This document shows, piece after piece, positions 12,719-20,563 of a stretch of 64,000 nucleotides of DNA. Under the pieces are notes generated by a model that saw nothing but the letters and a program-made list of their open reading frames with translations, did no database searches and was not told the origin of the DNA. The position numbers were made by a program, and so were the translations under genes. Each line of letters opens with the position of its first letter. Position 1 is the first letter of the stretch. Source of the stretch: Brevundimonas sp. (GTDB lineage Bacteria; Pseudomonadota; Alphaproteobacteria; Caulobacterales; Caulobacteraceae); NCBI RefSeq assembly GCF_030682035.1, contig NZ_JAUXQZ010000003.1, positions 62,001-126,000 of the forward strand. Direction: 5' to 3'.

Positions 12719-12858
12719 CCGTCATCCTCGGGCTTGTCCCGAGGACCCATGGCGGACCGGCAGGATAGAATGAGAAGGGGCTCAGACGTCAGTGCGTCTG
12801 GGTCCTCGTCCATTGCGACGGACGAAGGGGTCCTCGGGACAGGCCCGAGGATGACGGA
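12719..12858. repeat. Palindromic intergenic repeat (family B) between coxA and ctaB
   Basis: Arms 12721-12748 and 12828-12855 are inverted copies (27 of 28 positions). They carry the GTCATCCTCGGGCTTGTCC motif common as an intergenic repeat in Caulobacterales. A second smaller stem lies between the arms. It can fold into an RNA hairpin inside the cox transcript and so may set the ratio of coxA to downstream assembly genes. Confidence 0.85.
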
Positions 12859-12872
12859 GTAGAAGGTCGCGG

Positions 12873-13841
12873 ATGCCTGCCGACGCCACGCCAGCAGCGA
12901 TCTCCACCGCCCAGCCGGAAGACTTCTTCCAGTTGCTGAAGCCGCGCGTCATGTCGGTGGTCATCTTCACCGCCGTGGTCGGCCTGGTCGTCGCTGGCGG
13001 CGATCTCGACTGGCTCTCGGCGGCGATCGCCATCCTCTGCATCGCCGTCGGCGCCGGCGCGGCGGGCGCGCTGAACATGGCGCTGGAGGGCAAGACCGAC
13101 GCCCTGATGCGGCGCACCCGCGGGCGGCCCGTGGCGGCCGGACGGGTCAACAAGAACGACGCCATGACCTTCGGCGTCATCCTGTCGATCTTCTCGGTCA
13201 TGCTGCTGGGCATGACGACCAACTGGCTGGCCGGCGGCCTGCTGTTGATGACCATCCTCTACTACGCCGTCTTCTACACCCTGCTGCTGAAGCGCCGGAC
13301 GCCCCAGAATATCGTCATCGGCGGCGCCGCAGGCGCCTTTCCGCCGGTGATCGGCTGGGCGGCGGCGACCGGTCAGGCCCCGTGGCAGGCTTGGCTGCTG
13401 TTCGCCATCATCTTCCTGTGGACCCCGCCGCACAGCTGGGCCCTGGCCCTGTATTCGGCCGGCGACTACGCCCGCGCAGGCATTCCCATGATGCCGGTGG
13501 CGCGCGGCGCGAAGAGCACACGGCTGCAGATCCTGATCTACAGCCTTGTGTTCGTTCCGGTGGCCGTCGCTCCGGGCCTGCTGGGCCTCGGCGGGTACCT
13601 GTATCTGGCGGTGTCGGCGATCGGCGGCCTGGGCTTCCTGTTTCTCGCTGCCCGCCTTTCGCGCAGCCGCGCCGGCGATCAACCGGACAAGGCCGAGGCT
13701 GTGGGACGAGAGGCCGCATTGTATGATGTCCGCGCCGAGGCCAAACCGGCGCGCAACCTGTTCGCCTTCTCCATCCTGTACCTGATGGCCCTGTTCGCGG
13801 CCCTGCTGGTCGAGAGCCTGACCGCCCTTCCCGGATTGTAA
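12873..13841 (+). CDS. ctaB: Protoheme IX farnesyltransferase (heme O synthase)
   Basis: This 322-residue membrane protein of the UbiA superfamily farnesylates heme b to heme o, the first step to heme a for the oxidase. The first Mg-diphosphate site is visible as [19 protein letters not shown], with the second conserved loop at [20 protein letters not shown]. About nine hydrophobic helices follow one another. It starts shortly after the palindromic element. The Gly-rich insertion and length agree with CtaB/CyoE of other Caulobacterales. Confidence 0.95.
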   Translation: MPADATPAAISTAQPEDFFQLLKPRVMSVVIFTAVVGLVVAGGDLDWLSAAIAILCIAVGAGAAGALNMALEGKTDALMRRTRGRPVAAGRVNKNDAMTFGVILSIFSVMLLGMTTNWLAGGLLLMTILYYAVFYTLLLKRRTPQNIVIGGAAGAFPPVIGWAAATGQAPWQAWLLFAIIFLWTPPHSWALALYSAGDYARAGIPMMPVARGAKSTRLQILIYSLVFVPVAVAPGLLGLGGYLYLAVSAIGGLGFLFLAARLSRSRAGDQPDKAEAVGREAALYDVRAEAKPARNLFAFSILYLMALFAALLVESLTALPGL

Positions 13842-13846
13842 CGACC

Positions 13847-14026
13847 ATGCGCCGCCTGACCCCCGAAGAAATGTCCGCCCGCAACAAGCGCAACCTCGCC
13901 ATCGCCGGCGCCCTGGTGGCCTTCATCGTGCTGGTGTTCACCGTCACCGTGCTGAACCTCAAGCGCAACATCGAGGCCCGGACCGACGCCATCGCGGCCG
14001 GCCAGCCGGTCGACTACGCCCGATGA
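13847..14026 (+). CDS. Small single-helix protein (CoxF-like)
   Basis: This 59-residue protein has a positively charged N-terminus (SARNKRNLA), one hydrophobic helix at about residues 17-36 and a short basic/acidic tail. It lies between ctaB and ctaG, starts 5 bases after the ctaB stop and its stop overlaps the ctaG start (ATGA). A small membrane protein occupies this slot in many alphaproteobacterial cox operons and has been called CoxF. It is probably an assembly factor or small subunit, though function here is inferred from context alone. Confidence 0.85.
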   Translation: MRRLTPEEMSARNKRNLAIAGALVAFIVLVFTVTVLNLKRNIEARTDAIAAGQPVDYAR

Positions 14027-14595
14027 AGAAGCCCACCGCCAACGCCGTCGCGGCCATCGCCTGCGCGGTCGGCGTGATGTTCATGACGGGCGCGGCCTTC
14101 GCCGCCGTGCCACTGTATCGCATGTTCTGCCAGGTCACCGGCTTCGACGGCACGGTCCGCAAGGCCGACAAGGCGCCGGACGTGCAGCTGGATCAGTCGG
14201 TGCTGATCCGCTTCGACACCAATGTGCGCGGCCTGCCCATGACCTTCCGCGCCGAACAGGTCACCCAACGGGTGCGGATCGGCGAGACCGGCATCGCCTT
14301 CTTCGACGTGACCAACACCTCCGACGCGCCCATCCATGCGACGGCGTCCTACAATGTCGTGCCGGAACGGGCGGGGCCCTATTTCCAGAAGCTGCAGTGT
14401 TTCTGCTTCGAGGGGCAGACCATCCAGCCCGGCCAGACCGTGAAATTCCCGGTCCAGTATTTTGTGGCGCCCGAAATGGCGACCGATCGCGAGGCCCGCG
14501 GGGTCGAGGAAATCACCCTCAGCTACACCTTCTATCCGACCAGGGGCTTCGATCAGGCCGCAATCGCGACCTCGCCTACTGGCGCGGCCGGATAG
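14023..14595 (+). CDS. ctaG: Cytochrome c oxidase assembly protein CtaG/Cox11
   Basis: This 190-residue protein has one N-terminal membrane anchor and a periplasmic domain that delivers copper to the CuB site of subunit I. The copper-binding CFCF motif (KLQCFCFEGQTIQPGQ) is present, as is the cysteine near the anchor in LYRMFCQVTG. Typical Cox11 sequence PVQYFVAPEM and ITLSYTFYP closes the fold. It is translationally coupled to the small upstream gene. Confidence 0.95.
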   Translation: MKKPTANAVAAIACAVGVMFMTGAAFAAVPLYRMFCQVTGFDGTVRKADKAPDVQLDQSVLIRFDTNVRGLPMTFRAEQVTQRVRIGETGIAFFDVTNTSDAPIHATASYNVVPERAGPYFQKLQCFCFEGQTIQPGQTVKFPVQYFVAPEMATDREARGVEEITLSYTFYPTRGFDQAAIATSPTGAAG

Positions 14596-14646
14596 CCGAC
14601 GCTATAGCCTGCCTCACACGACTCTCGACTGTTGCAAGAGACCCCG

Positions 14647-15555
14647 ATGGCCGACGCCCACGCCACTCCGCATCACGACTATCACCTGGTGAACCCCAGT
14701 CCCTGGCCGCTGATCGCCTCGATCGCGGTCACGATCATGATGGTCGGGGCGGTGGTGTGGATGAAGGGCATAGTCGGACCCGATGCGGGCCCGATCGCGA
14801 CCGCCCTCCTGTCCGACGGCAAGGCGGCGCTGTTCTTCGCGGGTCTGGCCGGTGTGCTGCTGTCCGCCTTCGCCTGGTGGGCGGATGTGATCAAGGAAAG
14901 CAAGGGCGGCGACCACACGCCGGTCGTCTCGATCGGCTTGCGCTATGGCATGATCATGTTCATCGCCTCCGAGGTGATGTTCTTCGCCGCCTTCTTCTGG
15001 ATTTTCTTCGAGATGGCGGTCTTCAACGAGGCCCGCGCCCACATCCCGGAAGTCAGCAACTGGGCCGGCACCGCCGCCGCCTGGTCGACCTGGCCGCCCA
15101 AGGGGGTTGAGACCCTGGATGCCTGGCAGCTGCCGCTGCTGAACACCGTCATCCTGCTGCTCAGCGGTACGACGGTGACCTGGGCCCACCACGCGCTACA
15201 GGTCGGCGACCGCAAGGCGGCCAAGCTCGGCCTGCTGATCACCGTCCTGCTCGGCGTCCTGTTCACGGCCGTGCAGGTCTATGAGTACAACCACATTCTG
15301 CACGAGCACCTGTTCTTCAACGCGGAAGCGGCGAACTCGGGGCTCTACGGCTCGATCTTCTTCATGGCGACCGGCTTCCACGGCTTCCACGTCCTGCTCG
15401 GCACCATCTTCCTGCTGGTCTGCCTGCTGCGCCTGATGGCCGGCCAGATGACGCCCCAGAAGCATTTCGGCTTCGAGGCGGCGGCCTGGTACTGGCATTT
15501 CGTGGATGTGGTCTGGCTGTTCCTCTTCGCCTTCGTCTACGTCACCTTCGGGTGA
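14647..15555 (+). CDS. coxC: Cytochrome c oxidase subunit III
   Basis: This 302-residue protein has seven hydrophobic helices including the conserved FIASEVMFFAAFFWIFFE and GFHGFHVLLGTIFL segments and the final WYWHFVDVVWLFLF helix of subunit III. The ATG at 14647 was preferred to an upstream TTG because it matches the usual N-terminus (MADAHATPHHDYHLV). The stop codon overlaps the GTG of the DUF983 gene, so the two are coupled. Confidence 0.96.
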   Translation: MADAHATPHHDYHLVNPSPWPLIASIAVTIMMVGAVVWMKGIVGPDAGPIATALLSDGKAALFFAGLAGVLLSAFAWWADVIKESKGGDHTPVVSIGLRYGMIMFIASEVMFFAAFFWIFFEMAVFNEARAHIPEVSNWAGTAAAWSTWPPKGVETLDAWQLPLLNTVILLLSGTTVTWAHHALQVGDRKAAKLGLLITVLLGVLFTAVQVYEYNHILHEHLFFNAEAANSGLYGSIFFMATGFHGFHVLLGTIFLLVCLLRLMAGQMTPQKHFGFEAAAWYWHFVDVVWLFLFAFVYVTFG

Positions 15556-16055
15556 ATCCAGGCCCCTCGCTCACCCCGGCGAAAGCCGGGGTCCGCGCCG
15601 GTCTGCTTTGCCGCTGTCCCCATTGCGGCAAGGGTCCGCTGTTCACGGGCTTCCTCAAGGTAGTCGACCGTTGCGCCGCCTGCGGTTTTGACTTCACCCG
15701 CCTGAACACCGGCGACGGCGCTGCCATCTTCATCATGCAGATAGCCGGCGGGATCGTGGTGTTCGGCGCCCTGTTCGTGCAGGTCGCGTACAATCCGCCG
15801 ATCTGGGCCATGCTTCTCGCCGCCCTGCCGCTGGTCGCCGGCCTGTCGCTGGGTCTGATGCGGCCCGGCAAGGGCGTGATGATCGCCCTGCAGATGCGTT
15901 CCTCCCCCGCAGGGGGTGGAGGAAGGGTCGGCGAAGCCGATCCGACGACGGGACCGCGAAGCGGTGGAGGGGGCCAACCCCTCGTACCGACGCCGGCGGT
16001 CGGCCCCCTCCGCCATCCTTCGGATGGTCCCCCTCCCCTGAAAGGGGAGGAATAG
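15552..16055 (+). CDS. DUF983 protein with repeat-derived termini
   Basis: This 167-residue protein has a zinc-ribbon-like start (Cys20, Cys22, Cys25, Cys41, Cys44) and two hydrophobic helices at about 55-105, the DUF983 pattern, found in alphaproteobacterial cox operons between coxC and surf1. The GTG start overlaps the coxC stop (GTGA). Two features are odd. Residues 4-15 are encoded by a short palindromic repeat (CCCCGGCGAAAGCCGGGG). Residues 116-167 are encoded by a second, larger palindromic repeat that ends in a Gly/Pro-rich tail without relation to DUF983. The tail probably is tolerated as a disordered extension. A role in oxidase assembly is inferred from context only. Confidence 0.82.
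   Translation: MNPGPSLTPAKAGVRAGLLCRCPHCGKGPLFTGFLKVVDRCAACGFDFTRLNTGDGAAIFIMQIAGGIVVFGALFVQVAYNPPIWAMLLAALPLVAGLSLGLMRPGKGVMIALQMRSSPAGGGGRVGEADPTTGPRSGGGGQPLVPTPAVGPLRHPSDGPPPLKGEE
15899..16053. repeat. Palindromic repeat (family A) forming the 3' end of the DUF983 gene
   Basis: A TCCTCCCCC...GGGGG start, CGCGAAGCGGTGGAGGGGG, and the inverted CCCCCTCCGCCATCCTTCGG...GGGGAGGA end mark the same element type as at 36119-36239. Its last GGGGAGGA lies just upstream of the surf1 ATG at 16056 and serves as that gene's Shine-Dalgarno sequence. Confidence 0.8.
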
Positions 16056-16796
16056 ATGCGCGCCCGTTTCCCCTGGGGCCTGACGATCGTCTGCGCCACT
16101 ACCCTCGTCCTGCTGTGCGGCCTCGGTGTCTGGCAGGTCCAGCGGATGCAGTGGAAGAACGGACTGATCGCCCAGGCCGAGGCGGCTGCGGCGCTGCCGC
16201 CGGCCCCGTTGGTCGATGTGCTGGTTCTGCATGAGCCGGTTTTTCGCAAAGTCCTGATCGACTGCCCCGGTCTGGCCACCGCGCCCTATGTCGAACTCCA
16301 GACCATCCATGAAGGGCAGGCGGGCGTCCGGCTGATCTCGGCCTGCCGTCCGACCGACTTTCCGGCGGAGTTCCTGATCGACCGAGGCTTTGTCGCTGAG
16401 GGTATTTCGTCGCGACCGCCGGTCGCGGCCTCGGTCGTTCCGTTCCATGTGACGGCCGAGCTGCGTGAGGTTCCGCCGCCAGGTCCGATGGCCCTGCCCG
16501 CGGATGAGGGCCGGTTCTTCGCCCGGGACACGCAAGGCATGGCGCGTGCGCTCGGCGTGGCCGATCCCGATCCGAACACCTTGTTCGCCCTGACGTCATC
16601 CAATCCGGAATGGCAGGCGCTGCAGCCGTCCGCACCGCCCGCCGCCTTCTCGAACAACCATCTTGGCTATGCGTTGACGTGGTTCGGACTCGCGCTGGCC
16701 GTCGTTGGCTTCTACATCGCCCTGCTTCGCAGAAAGCCCTCCCTCAAGCAGCCTCGCTCCACGAGCGAGGCGCTAGGGACAAAGGACACGCCCTGA
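16056..16796 (+). CDS. surf1: SURF1 family cytochrome oxidase biogenesis protein
   Basis: This 246-residue protein has an N-terminal and a C-terminal membrane helix with a periplasmic domain in between, the SURF1/Shy1 topology. It shows GVWQVQRMQWKNGLI at the first helix end, FLIDRGFV in the middle and NNHLGYALTWFGLALAVVGFY at the last helix, all conserved in the family. SURF1 helps insert heme a into subunit I. The ATG follows the DUF983 stop directly, with a GGGGAGGA ribosome binding site supplied by the palindromic repeat. Confidence 0.93.
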   Translation: MRARFPWGLTIVCATTLVLLCGLGVWQVQRMQWKNGLIAQAEAAAALPPAPLVDVLVLHEPVFRKVLIDCPGLATAPYVELQTIHEGQAGVRLISACRPTDFPAEFLIDRGFVAEGISSRPPVAASVVPFHVTAELREVPPPGPMALPADEGRFFARDTQGMARALGVADPDPNTLFALTSSNPEWQALQPSAPPAAFSNNHLGYALTWFGLALAVVGFYIALLRRKPSLKQPRSTSEALGTKDTP

Positions 16797-18058
16797 CCGC
16801 TACACTCCACACCCTGTCCAACGGCGTGCGCGTCGTCTGTGATCCCATGCCCGGCCTGCGCACCCTGGCCCTGACCGTCGCCGTGCGCGGCGGTGCGAAG
16901 TGGGAGACGGAGGCGACATCCGGTTGGTCCCACTGCCTCGAGCATCTCGTCTTCAAGGGCGCCGGCGACATGGGCGCACGCGAGATCGTCGAGCGGATCG
17001 AGGCCGAGGGCGGCTCTCTGAACGCCGCCACCGGCTATGAGCGCACGAGTTTCGAGGTCCGCGCCCTGCACGGCTCCCTGCCGCTGGCCATGCAGGTGGT
17101 GTCCGACCTGATCTTCCGCCCCACCCTCGACCCCGCCGAGATCGAGCGCGAGAAGGACGTGGTGGCCCAGGAGATCGCCGAGGCCTTCGACACCCCCGAC
17201 GACCACGTCTTCGAAATGGCCCAGACCCGCGCCTTCGAGGGTCAGCCGCTGGGACGGCCGATCCTGGGTTCGGTGAAAAGCCTCAAACCGATCACCCGCG
17301 CCTCGATCGGCGACTGGCGCGCGCGCCTGTACTCCCCCGACCGGATGGTCGTGGCCGTCTCGGGCGCGGTCGAGGAGGTCGAGCTTCTGGTCCTGGCCGA
17401 GCGCTGGTTCGGCGCCGAGACCTCGACCCCGGCCGAGGCGCCGGCGGCGCCGCGCTTCACCGGCGGCGACGCGGCCCTGACCCGGCGGATCGAACAGGCC
17501 AATATCGTCTTCCAGCTGCCCGCGCCTTCTGCCATGGACCCGGCCTATGCGGCGACCCGGCTGATGACCGAGATCCTCGGCGGCGGCATGGCTTCGCGCC
17601 TGTTCCAGAGCGCCCGCGAGGAGCGGGGCCTCGCCTACGCCATCGACGCCTGGCACGAGTCCTATGAAGACGCCGGCCTGCTGGGCATCTACGCCGGGGC
17701 CGCCGCCGACCGCGCCGTCGAACTGGCCCGGGTGTGCGCCGCCGAGCTGAAGGCGCTGGCCGAGACCGGACCCACCGCCGCCGAACTGTCCCGCGCCAAG
17801 GCGGTGCTCAACGCCGGACTGTGGATGTCGGACGAAAGCCCCGCCGCCCGCGCCGGCCGCGCCGCGGCCCAGGTGCTGATCTTCGGCGCCCTGATCCCGT
17901 CCCAGACCATGTCGGAACGTACGCTGGCCCAGACCACGGACTCGGTGCGCATGGCCGCCGCCGCCTCGCTGGCCGCGGGTCGCTGCGCCACGGCGGTGCT
18001 GGGCCCGAAGGCGGCGGCCCCCGCGGGCGCGGCTTTCCGCGAGGCGTTGTTCGGATAG
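16793..18058 (+). CDS. M16 family zinc metallopeptidase
   Basis: This protein of about 421 residues carries the inverted zinc motif HCLEH near residue 45 and the downstream glutamate in EKDVVAQEIAEAFD, the signature of the pitrilysin/mitochondrial processing peptidase family. No ATG, GTG or TTG lies near the conserved N-terminus (TLHTLSNGVRVV). A CTG at 16793 overlaps the surf1 stop (CTGA), with AAAGGA six bases before it, and is the best candidate start. The nearest upstream ATG (16610) would add 61 residues read out of frame through surf1. It closes the cox operon, a place common to Caulobacterales. Confidence 0.88.
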   Translation: MTATLHTLSNGVRVVCDPMPGLRTLALTVAVRGGAKWETEATSGWSHCLEHLVFKGAGDMGAREIVERIEAEGGSLNAATGYERTSFEVRALHGSLPLAMQVVSDLIFRPTLDPAEIEREKDVVAQEIAEAFDTPDDHVFEMAQTRAFEGQPLGRPILGSVKSLKPITRASIGDWRARLYSPDRMVVAVSGAVEEVELLVLAERWFGAETSTPAEAPAAPRFTGGDAALTRRIEQANIVFQLPAPSAMDPAYAATRLMTEILGGGMASRLFQSAREERGLAYAIDAWHESYEDAGLLGIYAGAAADRAVELARVCAAELKALAETGPTAAELSRAKAVLNAGLWMSDESPAARAGRAAAQVLIFGALIPSQTMSERTLAQTTDSVRMAAAASLAAGRCATAVLGPKAAAPAGAAFREALFG

Positions 18059-18068
18059 TCCTGATTGC

Positions 18069-18125
18069 CCTTGTCATCCCTGTGTATTGCCGCATCGGGC
18101 CGCGCCAATACACAGGATGACAAGG
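18069..18125. repeat. Palindromic repeat / likely terminator after the M16 peptidase gene
   Basis: Arms 18069-18089 and 18106-18125 pair perfectly except for one bulged C (CCTTGTCATCCCTGTGTATTG against CAATACACAGGATGACAAGG), with a 16-base loop. It follows the last gene of the oxidase operon. There is no T-run, so termination would be by other means. Confidence 0.8.
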
Positions 18126-18218
18126 TCTCTGGGCAGCCTCCAACGCAAACTGCATCGGGTCTTCCGGCGACGCACCGAGACGGTTCACCCCGCGAGAACA
18201 CTGCGCTAAAACAGACTC

Positions 18219-18809
18219 ATGGCCCTGCTGGACTGGATCAATGAGGCGACCGGGCCGGTGGTGAAGGGCCGGGGCGTCACCCTGCGTCCCCCGCGCGCGT
18301 CTGACTACGAGGCTTGGGCCGCCCAGCGTCAGGCGTCCCACGCCTGGCTCCAGCCTTGGGAGCCTGTCTGGCCCGAGGATGACCTGACCCGCCCGGCCTT
18401 CAAGCGCCGCCTGTCGCTCTACGGGCGCGAGATGGAGGCGGGCCACGCCTGGCCCTTCTTCGTCTTCGCCGATTCGGATCAGTCGCTCGTGGGCGCCATC
18501 ACCCTGTCCAACGTCCGCCGTGGCGTGGCCGAGACCGGGACGCTGGGCTACTGGATCGGTCAGGGTTTCGCCGGTCGCGGATATGGCGCGGCCGCCGTCC
18601 AGGCCATGGTCGCCTATGCCTTCGACGACCTGAACCTGCATCGGGTCGAAGCGGCCTGCGTGCCGGAGAACCTCGCCTCCCGCCGGGTGCTCGAAAAGAC
18701 CGGTTTCCAGCTTGAGGGACAGGCGCGGGCTTATCTCAAAATTAACGGCGCATGGGCAGATCATCTGCTGTTCGGCATCGTCAATGACGCGGCTGGGCGC
18801 GGCGGCTGA
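18219..18809 (+). CDS. GNAT family N-acetyltransferase (RimJ-like)
   Basis: This 196-residue protein has the acetyl-CoA binding GQGFAGRGYGAAAVQAM loop and the LNLHRVEAACVPENLASRRVLEKTGF block of RimJ/RimL-type acetyltransferases. These modify N-terminal amines of ribosomal proteins or small molecules. The start MALLDWINEATGPVVKGRGVTLRPPRASDY (read here in part) is like that of RimJ. It lies just upstream of the PdeA-like gene. Substrate unknown. Confidence 0.85.
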   Translation: MALLDWINEATGPVVKGRGVTLRPPRASDYEAWAAQRQASHAWLQPWEPVWPEDDLTRPAFKRRLSLYGREMEAGHAWPFFVFADSDQSLVGAITLSNVRRGVAETGTLGYWIGQGFAGRGYGAAAVQAMVAYAFDDLNLHRVEAACVPENLASRRVLEKTGFQLEGQARAYLKINGAWADHLLFGIVNDAAGRGG

Positions 18810-18839
18810 TTCCGGCCGTCCTGTGGGGCTCTTCAGGCG

Positions 18840-20507
18840 TTGAACACTCGCTCCAGAAGTCTGGCCTGGGACGCGACGACCGCCATTGAGGCGCTTGCCG
18901 CCGCGGACACCGCCCTGTGGATATGGACGCCGTCCGACGACCAGATGCGCTTCACCGGCGCGACCCGGGCCTTGGGGCTCGGTCCGCTGGCGCCGGAGTG
19001 TTCGGGCGCCGCCTTCACCGCCGTGGCCATTCCGCAGGACCGGTCGCTGGCCGAAAAGATATTGAAGCCCCAGGCGGAAGGGACCGAGGTCGCCATTCGC
19101 CTGCGCATGCGCGATTCCGAGACCTGTATCTGGCGCGGCGTCTGGCTGGAGGACGGCCTTCGCGCCGCCGGCGTGGTGGCTCTGGAGACCAAGTTCGCCG
19201 CCTCGCACCGTGACCATCTGACCGGCCTGCTGGACCGGCGCACCTTCCTGACCCGCGCCGGCGAACAACTGACCCAACCCGGCGACTATGAGCTGGTGGT
19301 CGCCGACGTGGATCGCCTGCGCCGTCTGAACGAAGCGCTGGGGCATGAGCGCACCGATCTGGTGCTGTCGGCGCTGGGATCCCGCCTGAACGCCGCCTTC
19401 GCCCATGACGCCCACGCCGCCCGCATCGGCGAGGACGAATTCGCGGTCCTCGCCCTGCGGGGCACGGGGATGGTCGCCGAACGGGTGCGCGAGGCGCTGG
19501 AACAGCCGCTGCGCGTCGCCGGCTTCGACATCTATCCGACCGTCTCGATCGGCTCGGCCCAGGCCGAGGGCGGGCCGGACGCGCCTGATCCGGCCGAAAT
19601 GCTGAGGCGCGTCGAGCTGGCGGTCGAACAGGCCAAGACGGCGGGGCGCGGCGGGGTCGCCGCCTATGGCCGGGCGCTGGAAAGCGACAGCCTGTCCCGA
19701 CTGGCGCTGGAGGCCGACCTGCGCAACGCCTTCGTGCGCGGGGAGATCGAGCCCTTCTACCAGCCGATCGTCAATCTGCTGACCGGGGCCGTGGCCGGGT
19801 TCGAGGCCCTCGCCCGCTGGCGTCACCCCAAGCGCGGTCTGGTCCCGCCTGACGAATTCCTCGGTCTGGCCGACGAGATGGGCCTGATGAACGACCTCGG
19901 CCTGCTGATGATGACCCAGGCCTCGCGGCAACTGGCCGAATGGCTGGTGCGGCACCCGTCGGCGGGCAAGCTGTTCTGCAGCGTCAACCTGTCGGTCGGT
20001 GAGATCGAGCGGGCCAATCTGGTCGAGGACGTGACCCGCATCATCGCCGACGCCGGCCTGCCCAAGGGCGCGCTGAAGCTGGAGGTCACCGAAGGCGACA
20101 TCATGCGCGACACCTCGCGCGCCGCCGACACCCTGACCCGGCTGCGCGAGGCCGGCGCCTCGCTGGCGCTCGATGACTTCGGCACCGGCTTCTCGTCCCT
20201 GACCTGGTTGGCCAAGCTGCCGTTCGATACGCTGAAGATCGACCGCTATTTCGTTCTGACCATGGACAAGGACGAGGGCTCGGCCAAGATCGTCAAATCC
20301 GTGGTCAACCTGGGCCGTGACCTGTCGCTGGAAGTCGTCGCCGAGGGCGTCGAGAACGCCGGCCTCGCCAAACTCCTGCTTGAGGCTCAGTGCCACTACG
20401 GTCAGGGCTTCGGCTACGCCCAGGCCCTGCCGGCCCAGGAGGCCGAGGTCTATCTGAACGAATCGCTCGCCGACGGCACGGCCCCGATCAAGGCGCGGTC
20501 GGCGTAG
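18840..20507 (+). CDS. pdeA: PdeA-like cyclic-di-GMP phosphodiesterase (PAS-GEDEF-EAL)
   Basis: This 555-residue protein has an N-terminal PAS-like region (about 1-115), a degenerate GGDEF domain (about 120-275) and an EAL domain (about 285-540). The diguanylate cyclase motif reads GEDEF (197-201). In Caulobacter crescentus PdeA, the same GEDEF change turns the domain into a GTP sensor that stimulates the EAL domain. The EAL signature (FEALARW), the KLEVTEGDI and LALDDFGTGFSS motifs and the EVVAEGVEN loop are present, so it should hydrolyse c-di-GMP. PdeA is recalled as a ClpXP/CpdR substrate at the G1-S transition. Its place next to the cox operon agrees with the Caulobacter genome. It starts with TTG and no clear ribosome binding site. 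Confidence 0.85.
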   Translation: MNTRSRSLAWDATTAIEALAAADTALWIWTPSDDQMRFTGATRALGLGPLAPECSGAAFTAVAIPQDRSLAEKILKPQAEGTEVAIRLRMRDSETCIWRGVWLEDGLRAAGVVALETKFAASHRDHLTGLLDRRTFLTRAGEQLTQPGDYELVVADVDRLRRLNEALGHERTDLVLSALGSRLNAAFAHDAHAARIGEDEFAVLALRGTGMVAERVREALEQPLRVAGFDIYPTVSIGSAQAEGGPDAPDPAEMLRRVELAVEQAKTAGRGGVAAYGRALESDSLSRLALEADLRNAFVRGEIEPFYQPIVNLLTGAVAGFEALARWRHPKRGLVPPDEFLGLADEMGLMNDLGLLMMTQASRQLAEWLVRHPSAGKLFCSVNLSVGEIERANLVEDVTRIIADAGLPKGALKLEVTEGDIMRDTSRAADTLTRLREAGASLALDDFGTGFSSLTWLAKLPFDTLKIDRYFVLTMDKDEGSAKIVKSVVNLGRDLSLEVVAEGVENAGLAKLLLEAQCHYGQGFGYAQALPAQEAEVYLNESLADGTAPIKARSA

Positions 20508-20563
20508 GCTGCGGTCTCACGGACTGACGTCCGCTATGGTGGGAAGCGGCCAGCCAGCGAACT

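Noticed and set aside
17808..20396. Very long open frame (862 codons) on the minus strand
   Set aside because: It runs antisense to the M16 peptidase, acetyltransferase and PdeA-like genes, all with clear motifs. Long antisense frames are usual in high-GC DNA.
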